A DNA stretch of 64,000 nt from an uncultured Clostridia bacterium (GCA_944363645.1 CALVUR010000001.1:186001-250000), one strand, 5' to 3'; shown: positions 54,149-63,061, numbered from the stretch's first letter. A program made the numbers and translations. The notes: generated by a model from the sequence alone, not told the origin.

Positions 54149-54562
54149 ATGGACTTAAACAATTTGCTTAACCAACTTAAAAGTTTATTTAGTAGCGGTG
54201 CGCTTGATTTTTTGGAAGAGATTGACGAAGATACCATTGTGCCGATAAGTTTGATTTTAAACGTTGACAGTAAAAGTTTGCTGTCCTTTTGCAAAATTTT
54301 ACCGCCACTATTTAAGGGCGAGATCAACCTAAAAGATGCGCTACCGCACATTTTCCCTATCATATTAACTTACTTTTTATCACGCAAATTGAGTAAAAAA
54401 GTGAGTGAAAATGTAGAAGGAAATTGCGAAAAAACAGTGGAAAAACCGACCTATAGCCCCACTTTTAGCCAAAATGAAACCGCAAACGAATTATCTTCGT
54501 TTGCGGATGATGATATTTTTTATCAAATTGATTTTTACTTACAAAGTGAAACGGCATCGTAG
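54149..54562 (+). CDS. uncharacterised protein
   Basis: 137 residues. The N-terminal half (about 1-80) has SLFSSGALDFLEEIDEDTIVPI and a hydrophobic LPHIFPIILTYFLSRK. Residues 99-106 (KPTYSPTF) come from a repeat copy, followed by a polar tail. TATAAT lies at 54123-54128 and AAGAAG before the ATG. The last 28 bases overlap the 3' end of the convergent S41 protease gene. No family is recognised. Confidence 0.5.
   Translation: MDLNNLLNQLKSLFSSGALDFLEEIDEDTIVPISLILNVDSKSLLSFCKILPPLFKGEINLKDALPHIFPIILTYFLSRKLSKKVSENVEGNCEKTVEKPTYSPTFSQNETANELSSFADDDIFYQIDFYLQSETAS
54433..54467 (+). repeat. palindromic repeat copy 22, inside CDS
   Basis: AACAGTGGAAAAACCGACCTATAGCCCCACTTTTA, read as KPTYSPTF in a different reading phase from copies 1, 3, 20 and 21. 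Confidence 0.75.
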
Positions 54563-55809
54563 ACTGCGCCATAACTTGATTCTGCCAAAATGCGTGGATC
54601 TAAACTTGGAGTTAAGCCAACATCGTGAATGGAAATATTAGAGCGTGGCCAGAAAATTTTTGCGGTAGTAAGTTTAATTGCCTCGCCTGTTACCCTTTCA
54701 TAAGTGCTTTGCATAATGCCTTTACCGTAACTTTTGTAAACTGTTTCGCCGTTTAAAATTGAGCCTTCTAAAATAATATTTACAATTTTATTTGAATCGT
54801 AGTCGAGCATTGCGCCCATAAGTGCTTCTGATGCGGAAGCAGAATTTTCATTTGCTAAGACTACGATTTTTTTATAGTTATAGTCGCTATACTTACACTT
54901 TGCAGAGTAAAAATTATCCCTTTTATCATCTTTATATCTTGCGTAAGATATAAGATTTTTGCTATCTTTTTCGGCATCGATAAGGTGTGCGGAAACTTCT
55001 TCTAAAATGCTCATATATCCGCCACCGTTATCACGCAAGTCTAATATTAAGTATTGCATATTTGATTGTACGAACTTTTGCATTGCGGTAGAAAACTGTC
55101 CGCTTGAGCCTTCAATGCCCTTGCCTAAACCGGAAAAGCCCGTATATTTTATTACCGCCGTTTGGGTGGTGGTAGATAAATCGTAAGTTGTGTTTTCGCC
55201 AATGCGTTCAAACGCCATTTGCCCCGATTTTGTTATAAAACCATACTCGCCGGTGTTGTCGTAATAACTAACAAAAGTTTGGGTGTATTGCTGTTTGCTT
55301 AAAGTAAAATCTTTAATTTCGCCCTTGTAATTTACACGCAAGATAAAATCTTTATATGCGGGTAAATTATCAAGATAATCGCTTACATTTTTGCCGTCTG
55401 CAGTAATTAAACTATCGACATTATCACCGACGTGGGTAATGATTGAACCTTCTTTTACACCTGCATTTGATGCCGGTGAATTGCGCAAAACTCGAGTAAT
55501 TTCAAAGTTATTAACATTATATGATATGCCAATGCCTTCACGACTACCCATAGAAGTGGCCTTTATAATATCGTATTCTTCTTTAGTGTAATAGTCGGAA
55601 TATATATCTAAAAGTGCGTCTTCTATAACGCCGACAATGTCATCAGTTTCTTCATAGTAATGCTTTTTGTACATTTTGATAATGTAGTTTAAAGTTTCTA
55701 CATCGTCATCTAAAGCAGAACGTCCAACAAAAAAGCCGGCGAAAAACGTAAAGCATACAATGATAACAGCAAAAAGTGAAAGTAATATCCTTTTGATTTT
55801 TGTATCCAT
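54535..55809 (-). CDS. S41-family C-terminal processing peptidase with PDZ
   Basis: 424 residues. One N-terminal helix (about 10-30), a PDZ domain (about 95-180, GIGISYNVNNFEITRVLRNSPASNAGVKEG) and the S41 protease with catalytic Ser in NENSASASEALMGA (about 310) and Lys in YKSYGKGIMQS (about 350). It sits outside the membrane and may act in envelope or spore signalling like CtpB. AGGTGA precedes the ATG. Confidence 0.9.
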   Translation of the reverse strand: MDTKIKRILLSLFAVIIVCFTFFAGFFVGRSALDDDVETLNYIIKMYKKHYYEETDDIVGVIEDALLDIYSDYYTKEEYDIIKATSMGSREGIGISYNVNNFEITRVLRNSPASNAGVKEGSIITHVGDNVDSLITADGKNVSDYLDNLPAYKDFILRVNYKGEIKDFTLSKQQYTQTFVSYYDNTGEYGFITKSGQMAFERIGENTTYDLSTTTQTAVIKYTGFSGLGKGIEGSSGQFSTAMQKFVQSNMQYLILDLRDNGGGYMSILEEVSAHLIDAEKDSKNLISYARYKDDKRDNFYSAKCKYSDYNYKKIVVLANENSASASEALMGAMLDYDSNKIVNIILEGSILNGETVYKSYGKGIMQSTYERVTGEAIKLTTAKIFWPRSNISIHDVGLTPSLDPRILAESSYGAVYDAVSLCK

Positions 55810-55837
55810 AAATCACCTAAAAAATTAAGAAAACGGT

Positions 55838-55876
55838 AAAAAGTGGGGCTATAAGCCCGTTATCGCCACTTTTTTA
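55838..55876 (-). repeat. palindromic repeat copy 23
   Basis: AAAAAGTGGGGCTATAAGCCCG then TTATCGCCACTTTTTT, consensus form, between the PucR-type gene end and the S41 protease start. Confidence 0.9.
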
Positions 55877-55941
55877 AAATTGCATTGTATCAATTTATAG
55901 TGAAAAATTTTTAAAAATTTATCTATTTTGACTTTAAAAAA

Positions 55942-56976
55942 TCAATCTGCAATCTTCTTTATTATTGATAAAATTCTAAAAGTTACGGCATCGTGGAAGT
56001 TGCGAATGTTTAAGTTTGTAACCTTTTCGATTTTATCAAGGCGGTATGTCAAAGTGTTTCGGTGCATGTATAAAGCACGACTTGCCTCGCTTATGTTTAA
56101 ATTGTTTTCCATCAAAACAGATGCGGTGCGAAGCATTTCTTCATCGGCAAAAAGGGCTTCGCCTTCTTCATCTAATATATTTGCAGTTATTTCTTTAAGC
56201 CTATACTTTGGCAAGTCTTCTAACAAGCGGATAAGCATAAAGTTTGTGTAAGAATGAACTGACGAGTTGTTATATAAAAAGCTGTTCATTTTTAAAGCGA
56301 TAATGGCTTCGTTAAAGGAAGTGTTTGCTTTTATAAGCCTTGACTTGTTTGTGCCAACGCCGATAACGACCTTTTCGCCAAGATCACGATAAATTTCGCT
56401 GTAAAGTGAAAGCGCAAACTTTTCCGCTTGAATTTTGTTTTCGTTATCTGGCTCTAACTTAATATAAGCGATAGTCTTATCGTCGTAAGCGGTGATTAAG
56501 TCGTAATTGGTGCGCTTATTTTTGTTTAAGTAGTTTAAAGTTTCGCCTATTTTTGCCTTATCTTGAGAGATTGCCAAACAGAAAAAGTTGTTGAAAATGA
56601 CTTCGTTTTCTTCGGTAAAACTTTCAACTTCGTGAATGGATGCTTCGCCCGAAACGATTTTTTTAATCATTTCGCTTTTGGTAACCTGTAAAGGCTCTAC
56701 ATTATAATTTTCAATTAAAGACAAAATTAAGTAGGCATAATTTTCTGCAACCTTGTCAGCACCAGATAGACTGCCCATATAATCGTTTTCGTTATACCTA
56801 AACTTGAAAAAGGTCCTATTTTGTTCCTTACTTGCGTAAACTTGCAAAAAGTCGCTTTTGTTAGGAAGTATAATTGGCTCATCTGCCAAAATGTATTTCA
56901 TATCGACCGAATGCACCATAACATCGATACCCGTTTTAAGTTTTACATTTTTAATAATAAAGTTTAACTTTTTCAC
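55942..56976 (-). CDS. PucR/CdaR-type transcriptional regulator
   Basis: 344 residues from GTG 56976 (AGAGGT before it). The C-terminal helix-turn-helix is NISEASRALYMHRNTLTYRLDKIEK (about 300-325), typical of PucR and CdaR. The middle has a GGDEF-like degenerate region. The N-terminal part has no recognised ligand domain. It lies next to the hydrogenase locus and could regulate it; that is positional inference only. Confidence 0.8.
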   Translation of the reverse strand: MKKLNFIIKNVKLKTGIDVMVHSVDMKYILADEPIILPNKSDFLQVYASKEQNRTFFKFRYNENDYMGSLSGADKVAENYAYLILSLIENYNVEPLQVTKSEMIKKIVSGEASIHEVESFTEENEVIFNNFFCLAISQDKAKIGETLNYLNKNKRTNYDLITAYDDKTIAYIKLEPDNENKIQAEKFALSLYSEIYRDLGEKVVIGVGTNKSRLIKANTSFNEAIIALKMNSFLYNNSSVHSYTNFMLIRLLEDLPKYRLKEITANILDEEGEALFADEEMLRTASVLMENNLNISEASRALYMHRNTLTYRLDKIEKVTNLNIRNFHDAVTFRILSIIKKIAD

Positions 56977-57148
56977 AATAAACCTCTTTTGTTTTGTGCA
57001 AGTTGCATAAATGATTATGTTTATTTTACTCCATTCTATTTAATTTTGCAATGCTTTTTCAAAAATTTTAGCCATTATTTTTTTTATCTTTGACAAATTT
57101 TAACCTAAATAAAATTTATTTTACAAAATTATTGCAAGTAAAAACAAA

Positions 57149-57181
57149 AAAACGGACCACCAAAAGTAGTCCGTTTTTTAA
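57149..57181 (-). terminator. hydrogenase locus terminator
   Basis: AAAAACGGAC and GTCCGTTTTT stem behind the group B-like hydrogenase gene. Confidence 0.75.
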
Positions 57182-57199
57182 ATTTGAGATTAGTAAAAA

Positions 57200-58621
57200 T
57201 TAGTTTTTAAGTACCCTTGTAGCATCTAAGATTGTTTTTTCGTATGCTTCCCTGCCGTACTTATCAACTTCGGCTTTATTCTTTTCACCGTGAGTTAAGC
57301 AACCAGCACCGCCGATACAACCGCCAACGCAAGCCATACCTTCGATGAAGTTAGCATCGAGCAAGTTTTTAGATTTTTTCAAGAGTGCAATCTTACACGC
57401 TTCGATACCGTCGCAAGGACAAGGTTTAACATCAAAATCGATATTTTGTTCTTTTAATGCTTGTTTAACAGCATCGCTTACACCACCCGATCTTGCGAAG
57501 ATACGACCAAAGTAAGAAGCGTTATCTAAAACGTCTTCGCCAAGTGTTGTGATATCGATATCACGGCTGTCAAAGAGTGCTTGTAATTCTTCAAACGTGA
57601 GTGCAGAATCGACATAAGGTTTAACATCTTCACGCAAGATTTCAGCCTTTTTCGCAGTACATGGTCCGATGAATACGACTTTTGCCTTTGGATCAACAGA
57701 CTTTATGTACATTGAAATTGCGGTCATTGGGGATGGGTTGTGTGAGATATATTGAGCGAGTTCCGGGAAGGCAGTTTTAACATAAGTAACGAATGCTGGA
57801 CAGCATGAACTTGTTAAAAAGCCCTTTTCAGCGAGTTCTTGTGATTCGGCTTCGGCAACCATATCAGCACCGAGTGCGGCTTCAATAACGGTGTGGAAAC
57901 CTAATTCCTTTAAACCGGTGATTACTTGACCTAATTTAGCGTAAGTAAATTGGCTGGAGATTGAAGGTGCAACAACGGCATACATCTTGTAATCTTTGTT
58001 TTGTGCTTTTTTGAGCATGTCAACAACGTTTACGATGTAAGACTTATCCATGATTGCGCCGAATGGGCATTGGTAAACGCAAGCACCGCAAGCGATACAT
58101 TTTTCGTCGTCGATTTTAGCGGCTTTTTGTTCGTCCATAGAAATTGCTTTGATTTTGCAAGCAACTTGGCAAGGACGTTTTCTGCTTACGATAGCGGTGT
58201 AAGGACATACCCTTGAGCATGCGCCACATTCTTTACATTTTGACTTGTCAATGTGTGCAACGTGGTTAGCGTCAAAAGTGATTGCGCCGAACTTACAAAC
58301 GTCTTCGCAACGGTGTGCCAAACAACCACGGCAAGCGTTTGTTACTTCGTAACCGCCAACAGGACATTCATCGCAAGCGATTTTGATAACTTCGATGATG
58401 TTTTTGTTTTCTTTATCGCCACCCATAGCGATTTTTACCCTTTCATTTACGATTGCCCTTTCCTTGTAGATACAGCAACGCATGGTTGGTTCGGGACCGG
58501 GTGAAATGATTTGAGGAACGTCTAATAAGTGTGTGAAAAGTTCGTCTTTCCACGCAAGACGAGCAACTTCACGCAATACTTTGTATTTAAGATGTTGGAC
58601 TTTTGTATCAAATTTACGCAT
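57200..58621 (-). CDS. [FeFe] hydrogenase, group B-like
   Basis: 473 residues. Three N-terminal ferredoxin-type units (CRGCLAHRCEDVCK, CKECGACSRVCP, CIACGACVYQCP) span about 90-200. The H-cluster motifs are TSSCCPAF (about 270), GPCTAKKAE (about 318) and EGMACVGGCIGGAG (about 428). The missing Trp in the first motif and the PC-T-A-K form fit group B, whose physiological direction is unclear. Maturases HydE/F/G are not in the window. It is last in the locus. Confidence 0.9.
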   Translation of the reverse strand: MRKFDTKVQHLKYKVLREVARLAWKDELFTHLLDVPQIISPGPEPTMRCCIYKERAIVNERVKIAMGGDKENKNIIEVIKIACDECPVGGYEVTNACRGCLAHRCEDVCKFGAITFDANHVAHIDKSKCKECGACSRVCPYTAIVSRKRPCQVACKIKAISMDEQKAAKIDDEKCIACGACVYQCPFGAIMDKSYIVNVVDMLKKAQNKDYKMYAVVAPSISSQFTYAKLGQVITGLKELGFHTVIEAALGADMVAEAESQELAEKGFLTSSCCPAFVTYVKTAFPELAQYISHNPSPMTAISMYIKSVDPKAKVVFIGPCTAKKAEILREDVKPYVDSALTFEELQALFDSRDIDITTLGEDVLDNASYFGRIFARSGGVSDAVKQALKEQNIDFDVKPCPCDGIEACKIALLKKSKNLLDANFIEGMACVGGCIGGAGCLTHGEKNKAEVDKYGREAYEKTILDATRVLKN

Positions 58622-58630
58622 TTTATACCT

Positions 58631-59806
58631 CTAAAAATAACTTACCTTGACACGTTTTCCCATATCGAGTAGACATTGGGAAAGTTCTTCAACAAGGTTC
58701 ATTTTTATGTTGAAATTTATTGGAAGATCGGGGTTTTGGTGGGCGGGGTTGACCGCACGACCTACATAAAAGTTTATATCTGTTGCTTCTTCAAATAGTA
58801 ATCTGCATATAAGCGAAGCACCATCTCGTTTAAAGCCCCACTGCTCGTAAGACGTGTTGTCGGCAAGGTAATCTTTTGCATATTGCAAAACTTTGTTGAT
58901 GGTAATTACGCCTTCGGTAACCAAATCGACGCCTTCAATTTCCGCAATGGGCGGAACATCAGACCTTTCAAACTTTAAACTTGCCTTTAATGGCTTACCT
59001 AAATACCTTGCGGCGATTGTGGAAGTTGTACCGCCACAAACAATGTGCTTGCCTTCTTTTGAGAAAAACAAGTTCATCATGCGGTTGCAGTCATCACGAT
59101 TAGATGGCGGACCGAAAAGTAAGTTCATAGGAACACGCTTTCTAATTTTTACAACGCAAGACGTGGTATCGTCGCCTGGTCGGTTGCCGTAAAGTTTATT
59201 ACATTCGTCAACAAGCATTGTTGCCAAAGTTTTTGCTGTGTAACCGCCAGCGTTTACTGCTTCCATAAACCCGACAATGTCGCTACGCTTCCAACCAAAG
59301 TTGAACGCAGTACCGATGCCGGCGTGTGGACAGCCATCGCTCATTAAAACGAAAACATCGTTTTCTTGAAGGTCGATTTCGGCGTGGTAAATCTTTTTAC
59401 CACCGATAACCATTTCGTTACGTGTGTAATCATAATTTACCCCGTCACGAAGCATGATGGTTTGCGGATTATCGTATTCGATAAGTTCGGCAACCGTGTT
59501 GTTTTTAATGTGTAAGATGGTAAATGTTGAGTAAGCAACGCCCCTTACCGAACAGATAGGAAGCGTGCCTGCGATTGTTGTAACGCAGTCTTCAAGGGGT
59601 AAGCCTTCAGCCATCATGGTGGAGATGATTTTTGATGTTAGTGTGGATAAAATGCTTGCTTTTACGCCAGAGCCTAAACCGTCCGCCAACACGATTATTG
59701 TGGAATCGTAATCTTCATTTTCGATAATGTCGATATGGTCGCCACAAAGTTCTTCACCGTAATGGTTTATGCTTTTATACCCGATGTCAGAGCACATATC
59801 ATTCAT
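58631..59806 (-). CDS. SpoIIE/PP2C-type phosphatase
   Basis: 391 residues. PPM motifs are VLADGLGSGVKAS (about 40), FVLMSDGCPHAGIG (about 152) and RPGDDTTSCVV (about 212), with the metal-binding aspartates. The C-terminal 170 residues carry CGGTTSTIAARYLGK and have no clear domain. Its start overlaps the end of the hydrogenase-sensor gene by 8 bases, so the two proteins are made together. A serine/threonine signalling output for the hydrogenase sensor is inferred. Confidence 0.88.
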   Translation of the reverse strand: MNDMCSDIGYKSINHYGEELCGDHIDIIENEDYDSTIIVLADGLGSGVKASILSTLTSKIISTMMAEGLPLEDCVTTIAGTLPICSVRGVAYSTFTILHIKNNTVAELIEYDNPQTIMLRDGVNYDYTRNEMVIGGKKIYHAEIDLQENDVFVLMSDGCPHAGIGTAFNFGWKRSDIVGFMEAVNAGGYTAKTLATMLVDECNKLYGNRPGDDTTSCVVKIRKRVPMNLLFGPPSNRDDCNRMMNLFFSKEGKHIVCGGTTSTIAARYLGKPLKASLKFERSDVPPIAEIEGVDLVTEGVITINKVLQYAKDYLADNTSYEQWGFKRDGASLICRLLFEEATDINFYVGRAVNPAHQNPDLPINFNIKMNLVEELSQCLLDMGKRVKVSYF

Positions 59807-61475
59807 CGGAAATACTCTCCTTTAACTTATATAGTGCCGACTTGGTTTCAGCAACCGTTTCACCAAGTAATGAAGCGATTTCCTGCACGACTCTCATCTG
59901 CTTGTCGATAACCTTATCAGCAATTTCGACCGTCTGGGTTTCGATATGTTCCTTTTTGGTACGAACGGTTTCGACATCAGTAATGTCACGCAGTATGCAG
60001 ATTAAAATTCTGTAATCTTTATCAAATAAAATCGTTTCTTCAACGTGTTTGCCGTATTCAGCAAGATATGTATGTTTATCCCTAATTGCCTTACCAGATT
60101 TTAAAACTTCCATAAAGTCTTTAGGATCTAAAATACGGACAACTTGCTCACCTAAAACGTCGCTTGGCGAGGATATGTTCATGATTTTTCTTGCTGCTTT
60201 ATTGATTTGTTGGACTTCTAAATCTTCGTTTAAAACGATTAAGCCGTTGGGGGTGTTATTTACAATGTTGTCAGAAAAACTTTCTGCCTTATCCTTTAAG
60301 TAAGGTAAGCACATTGATACTTCGGCTTTGCCTTGGTATACTGCGATTGCTTTATCACGGCAACTATTGTAACCACAACTTCCGCAGTTTAATTCGTCGC
60401 TGGGTTTAAACTTACCCATACGCTTCATGATTGCGGTAATTTCTTCTTCGGAAGGAATTGCGCTGTTTTTGTCCAACACGCTGAAACTCTTTCTTAACTC
60501 AAAATTATCGTGTTCAACAACGTCAAAGTCCTTTTTGCCAGCGTAATTTGCAACTGCTAAATAATCTTTTACCGGTGAGCGGTGGAATTTTTCCATAACA
60601 GGACCACCAACGCAACTGCCGATACAAGCGGACATTTCGACAAAGCAGTTGTGAACTTTACCGCTTTCGATATCACGCAAAGCAGCGATACAGTTTTCTA
60701 CGCCGTCAATAGCCATATATTCATAGCCGGCAACGTTTGTTTCCATAGTCTTTAAAATACCGCCCGTTGTTGGGAAAAATCTTGCACGAGATTTTTCGTT
60801 TGAGTCGGTTTTTTGCTCTATGGTAATGCCTTCTTTATTGAGCCATTTTGTAAGTTCAACAAAGGTTAAAACGGCGTCGACATAGCCGTCGTAAGCTTGA
60901 CATTCGTCCTTTTTAGAGATACATGGACCGATGAATACGACCTTGGCGTTTTTAATACGTTTTTTAATATCCAAACTGTGGGCTTGCATTGGGGATAAAA
61001 CATCCGCCAAATACAAAAGTTCACGTGGGAAGTACTTTTGAATAAGTAAATTTACCGTATGACAGCATGAAGAGATGATGACATCATGCGTTTTTTCACG
61101 TAACATGTTTTCATACTCTTTTTTGACTATGGTTGCGCCGATTGCTGTTTCTTCAACGTCGTAAAAGCCCAACTTTTTAAGCGCTTCACGCATGGACTCA
61201 ATACCGACGCCGTCATAGTTTGCGATAAAGGAAGGCGCTAAACTTACAACAACGGGATCGCCCGATTGAAGCATTACCTTTACCTTTTCGGTATCGTCAA
61301 CAATCTCTTTTGCATCTTGTGGGCAAACAACGAAGCAATGCCCACACAAAATACATTCGTTACCGATAATACGTGCTTGGTTGCCAGAAAATTTAATTGA
61401 CTTTACCGGGCAGTAACGAATACATTTGTAACAGTTTTTACAATTTGATTTTTTTAGGGTTAAACATTCAGCCAT
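59799..61475 (-). CDS. [FeFe] hydrogenase, group C-like sensor with PAS domain
   Basis: 558 residues. Two N-terminal ferredoxin units (CKNCYKCIRYCP, CILCGHCFVVCP). H-cluster-like motifs are ISSCCHTVN (about 135), GPCISKKDE (about 180) and MSACIGSCVGGP (about 283). A further four-cysteine unit (NCGSCGYNSCRDKAIAVYQGKA, about 360-385) precedes a PAS domain (about 400-510) and coiled coil. Group C members are thought to sense hydrogen. Changes from the catalytic motifs support a sensory role. Confidence 0.9.
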   Translation of the reverse strand: MAECLTLKKSNCKNCYKCIRYCPVKSIKFSGNQARIIGNECILCGHCFVVCPQDAKEIVDDTEKVKVMLQSGDPVVVSLAPSFIANYDGVGIESMREALKKLGFYDVEETAIGATIVKKEYENMLREKTHDVIISSCCHTVNLLIQKYFPRELLYLADVLSPMQAHSLDIKKRIKNAKVVFIGPCISKKDECQAYDGYVDAVLTFVELTKWLNKEGITIEQKTDSNEKSRARFFPTTGGILKTMETNVAGYEYMAIDGVENCIAALRDIESGKVHNCFVEMSACIGSCVGGPVMEKFHRSPVKDYLAVANYAGKKDFDVVEHDNFELRKSFSVLDKNSAIPSEEEITAIMKRMGKFKPSDELNCGSCGYNSCRDKAIAVYQGKAEVSMCLPYLKDKAESFSDNIVNNTPNGLIVLNEDLEVQQINKAARKIMNISSPSDVLGEQVVRILDPKDFMEVLKSGKAIRDKHTYLAEYGKHVEETILFDKDYRILICILRDITDVETVRTKKEHIETQTVEIADKVIDKQMRVVQEIASLLGETVAETKSALYKLKESISDE

Positions 61476-61484
61476 AATTCACCT

Positions 61485-61736
61485 CTAACTATTTACAACG
61501 CTTAAAACCTTGTCTTTGAAAAATTCATCAAAGCCTGCAACTGTAACGCCTGTGTAAATTGTGCCGTCAACCGTAATTGTTACGCCAATACGGTTGCATT
61601 TGTCCATACAAAAACAACCAGCCAAAGTAATATCGTTTTCTAAACCATATTCTTCAATGTACTTTTGAAATAACTCAACAATTTCTTGCGAGCCTTTTAA
61701 GTGGCATGAACTGCCTACACAAATTTGAACGATCAT
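61485..61736 (-). CDS. thioredoxin-like [2Fe-2S] ferredoxin (NuoE-type)
   Basis: 83 residues. The four cysteines lie in ICVGSSCHLKGS (C-x4-C) and LAGCFCMDKCN, the pattern of NuoE and HydA-associated ferredoxins. It is 9 bases before the sensor hydrogenase gene and a likely electron partner. AAGGGA precedes the ATG. It is a paralogue of the gene at 62051. Confidence 0.88.
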   Translation of the reverse strand: MIVQICVGSSCHLKGSQEIVELFQKYIEEYGLENDITLAGCFCMDKCNRIGVTITVDGTIYTGVTVAGFDEFFKDKVLSVVNS

Positions 61737-62050
61737 TTTCCCTTATCCTTATCAAATTAAGTTTGGTTTTGCCGTAAAAGTTAAAAAAATTACGAAAAAA
61801 CCATTTGACCGCTAATAAATTTAGCGTTTACTATTTTATAGTAAAATTCCCTTATAGTCCTATTTTGACAAAATTTATGTGTTTTGTCAAATTTTTACGC
61901 ACTGTAAATAAATTTAAATGCAAGTCAAATTTTGCCACTTTTACCATTTTTTAGCCATAAAAAACTGTGAAAAAGTGGCGATAACGGGCTTATAGGCGGA
62001 CTTTTTGAAAGTTCCGCCTAATTTTACCCTTTTAAAAATATCAAAATCTA
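61737..62050. other. spacer between paralogous ferredoxin genes
   Basis: AT-rich, with a repeat copy and an extra hairpin (AGGCGGACTT and AAGTTCCGCCT, about 61993-62019) near its right end, behind the upstream ferredoxin gene. A promoter for the downstream hydrogenase genes probably lies in the left part, but none is certain. Confidence 0.4.
61968..62006 (+). repeat. palindromic repeat copy 24
   Basis: GAAAAAGTGGCGATAACGGGC then TTATAGGCGGACTTTTT. Confidence 0.85.
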
Positions 62051-62293
62051 TTATTTTAATTTTGCCAAAACTTCGGTGTTGAAGAAGTCTTCACATGAAT
62101 CTGGTGTTACTGAAAATAATACGTCATCGATTGTAACGCATACACCCTTTTGGCAATTTGACATACAGAATGTGCCAGATAATTCTACCTTATCGTTAAG
62201 GTCGTTTGCTTCGATTAAACTTTGAAGTTGTTCTACAACTTGTCTTGAACCTTTAATGTGGCATGAACTACCAATACATACTACTATTTTCAT
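62051..62293 (-). CDS. thioredoxin-like [2Fe-2S] ferredoxin, second copy
   Basis: 80 residues, same layout as the 61485 protein: VCIGSSCHIKGSRQ and SGTFCMSNCQKGVC. The two share about half their residues, so they are a local duplication. A repeat-type hairpin separates them, so this copy may be made with the kinase and AdhE genes upstream. GGGAGA precedes the ATG. Confidence 0.85.
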   Translation of the reverse strand: MKIVVCIGSSCHIKGSRQVVEQLQSLIEANDLNDKVELSGTFCMSNCQKGVCVTIDDVLFSVTPDSCEDFFNTEVLAKLK

Positions 62294-62311
62294 TTATATA
62301 TCTCCCTTTAA

Positions 62312-63061
62312 TTATTCAAAATCTACTACTTGTGCCCATGATAAAAGGAATTCCCTTTCCTTTAAATTACCGCTTGCGGAGTGTGCAGCAGCAACGATTG
62401 GCATCCATTTTTGAACGTATTGTTTTTGGGTGTTACTCTTTTCGCAGAATAATTCCAAATATTTTTTAGCACCGTCAAAGTCGCCTTGCAAGTTGAAAAG
62501 TAAGTAAGTCATTGCGGCATCTGCTGATGCGTTGCCTTGTGTTGCGTGCGCCCAGTCCAAAATGTAGGCTGTGCCGTCTTCGCTTATTACGATGTTAGAT
62601 GGGTTAAAGTCGCCATGACAAAGTTTGTTGTGCTTTGGCATAGATTCAAGCCTTGTATATAAGTCATAACGTGTGTTTGCATCGAGTTCGGCTTGTTCGA
62701 TTTTGCGTTTCATTTTATCCTTTAATTTGTTGAGTAAAGGATTGGTTTTTGAATGCATTTGAAGTTGAAGGTCAACAAAAAAGTTTAAGTATTCATCCTT
62801 TTTGTCGGGGTTTTCTTCCATCAATCTTTGTAAGGTTTTACCCTTAATGTATTGTGAAACGATTGCCCATTTGCCGTCGATTGTCAAAACTTCGACAATC
62901 TTTGGAATTTGAAGCCCTGTTTCTTCAACACGTGCTTGGTTTAATGCTTCGTTTAAAACGTCTGCTTTAGAGTATTCTTTATTGAATACCTTTACGCAAA
63001 GGTCGCCATCACGATAAACGGTTTTGGTGTTTCTAACCGCTATAACTCTTTCAAGATTCAT
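62312..63061 (-). CDS. APH/choline kinase-like phosphotransferase
   Basis: 249 residues. Brenner motif LCHGDFNPSNIVIS (about 155-168) and metal site ILDWAHATQGN (about 178) define the aminoglycoside phosphotransferase superfamily. The N-lobe has DLCVKVFNKEYSKADVLNEA. Substrate unknown; similar proteins are usually not resistance enzymes. AAGGAGGGG precedes the ATG, and adhE is 11 bases upstream. Confidence 0.85.
   Translation of the reverse strand: MNLERVIAVRNTKTVYRDGDLCVKVFNKEYSKADVLNEALNQARVEETGLQIPKIVEVLTIDGKWAIVSQYIKGKTLQRLMEENPDKKDEYLNFFVDLQLQMHSKTNPLLNKLKDKMKRKIEQAELDANTRYDLYTRLESMPKHNKLCHGDFNPSNIVISEDGTAYILDWAHATQGNASADAAMTYLLFNLQGDFDGAKKYLELFCEKSNTQKQYVQKWMPIVAAAHSASGNLKEREFLLSWAQVVDFE

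Noticed and set aside
1714..62008. CRISPR array
   Set aside because: Repeats are dispersed over the window, in both orientations and at irregular distances; no spacer array or cas gene is seen.
62312..63061. antibiotic resistance aminoglycoside kinase
   Set aside because: Only superfamily motifs are present; context is metabolic, so resistance is not supported.
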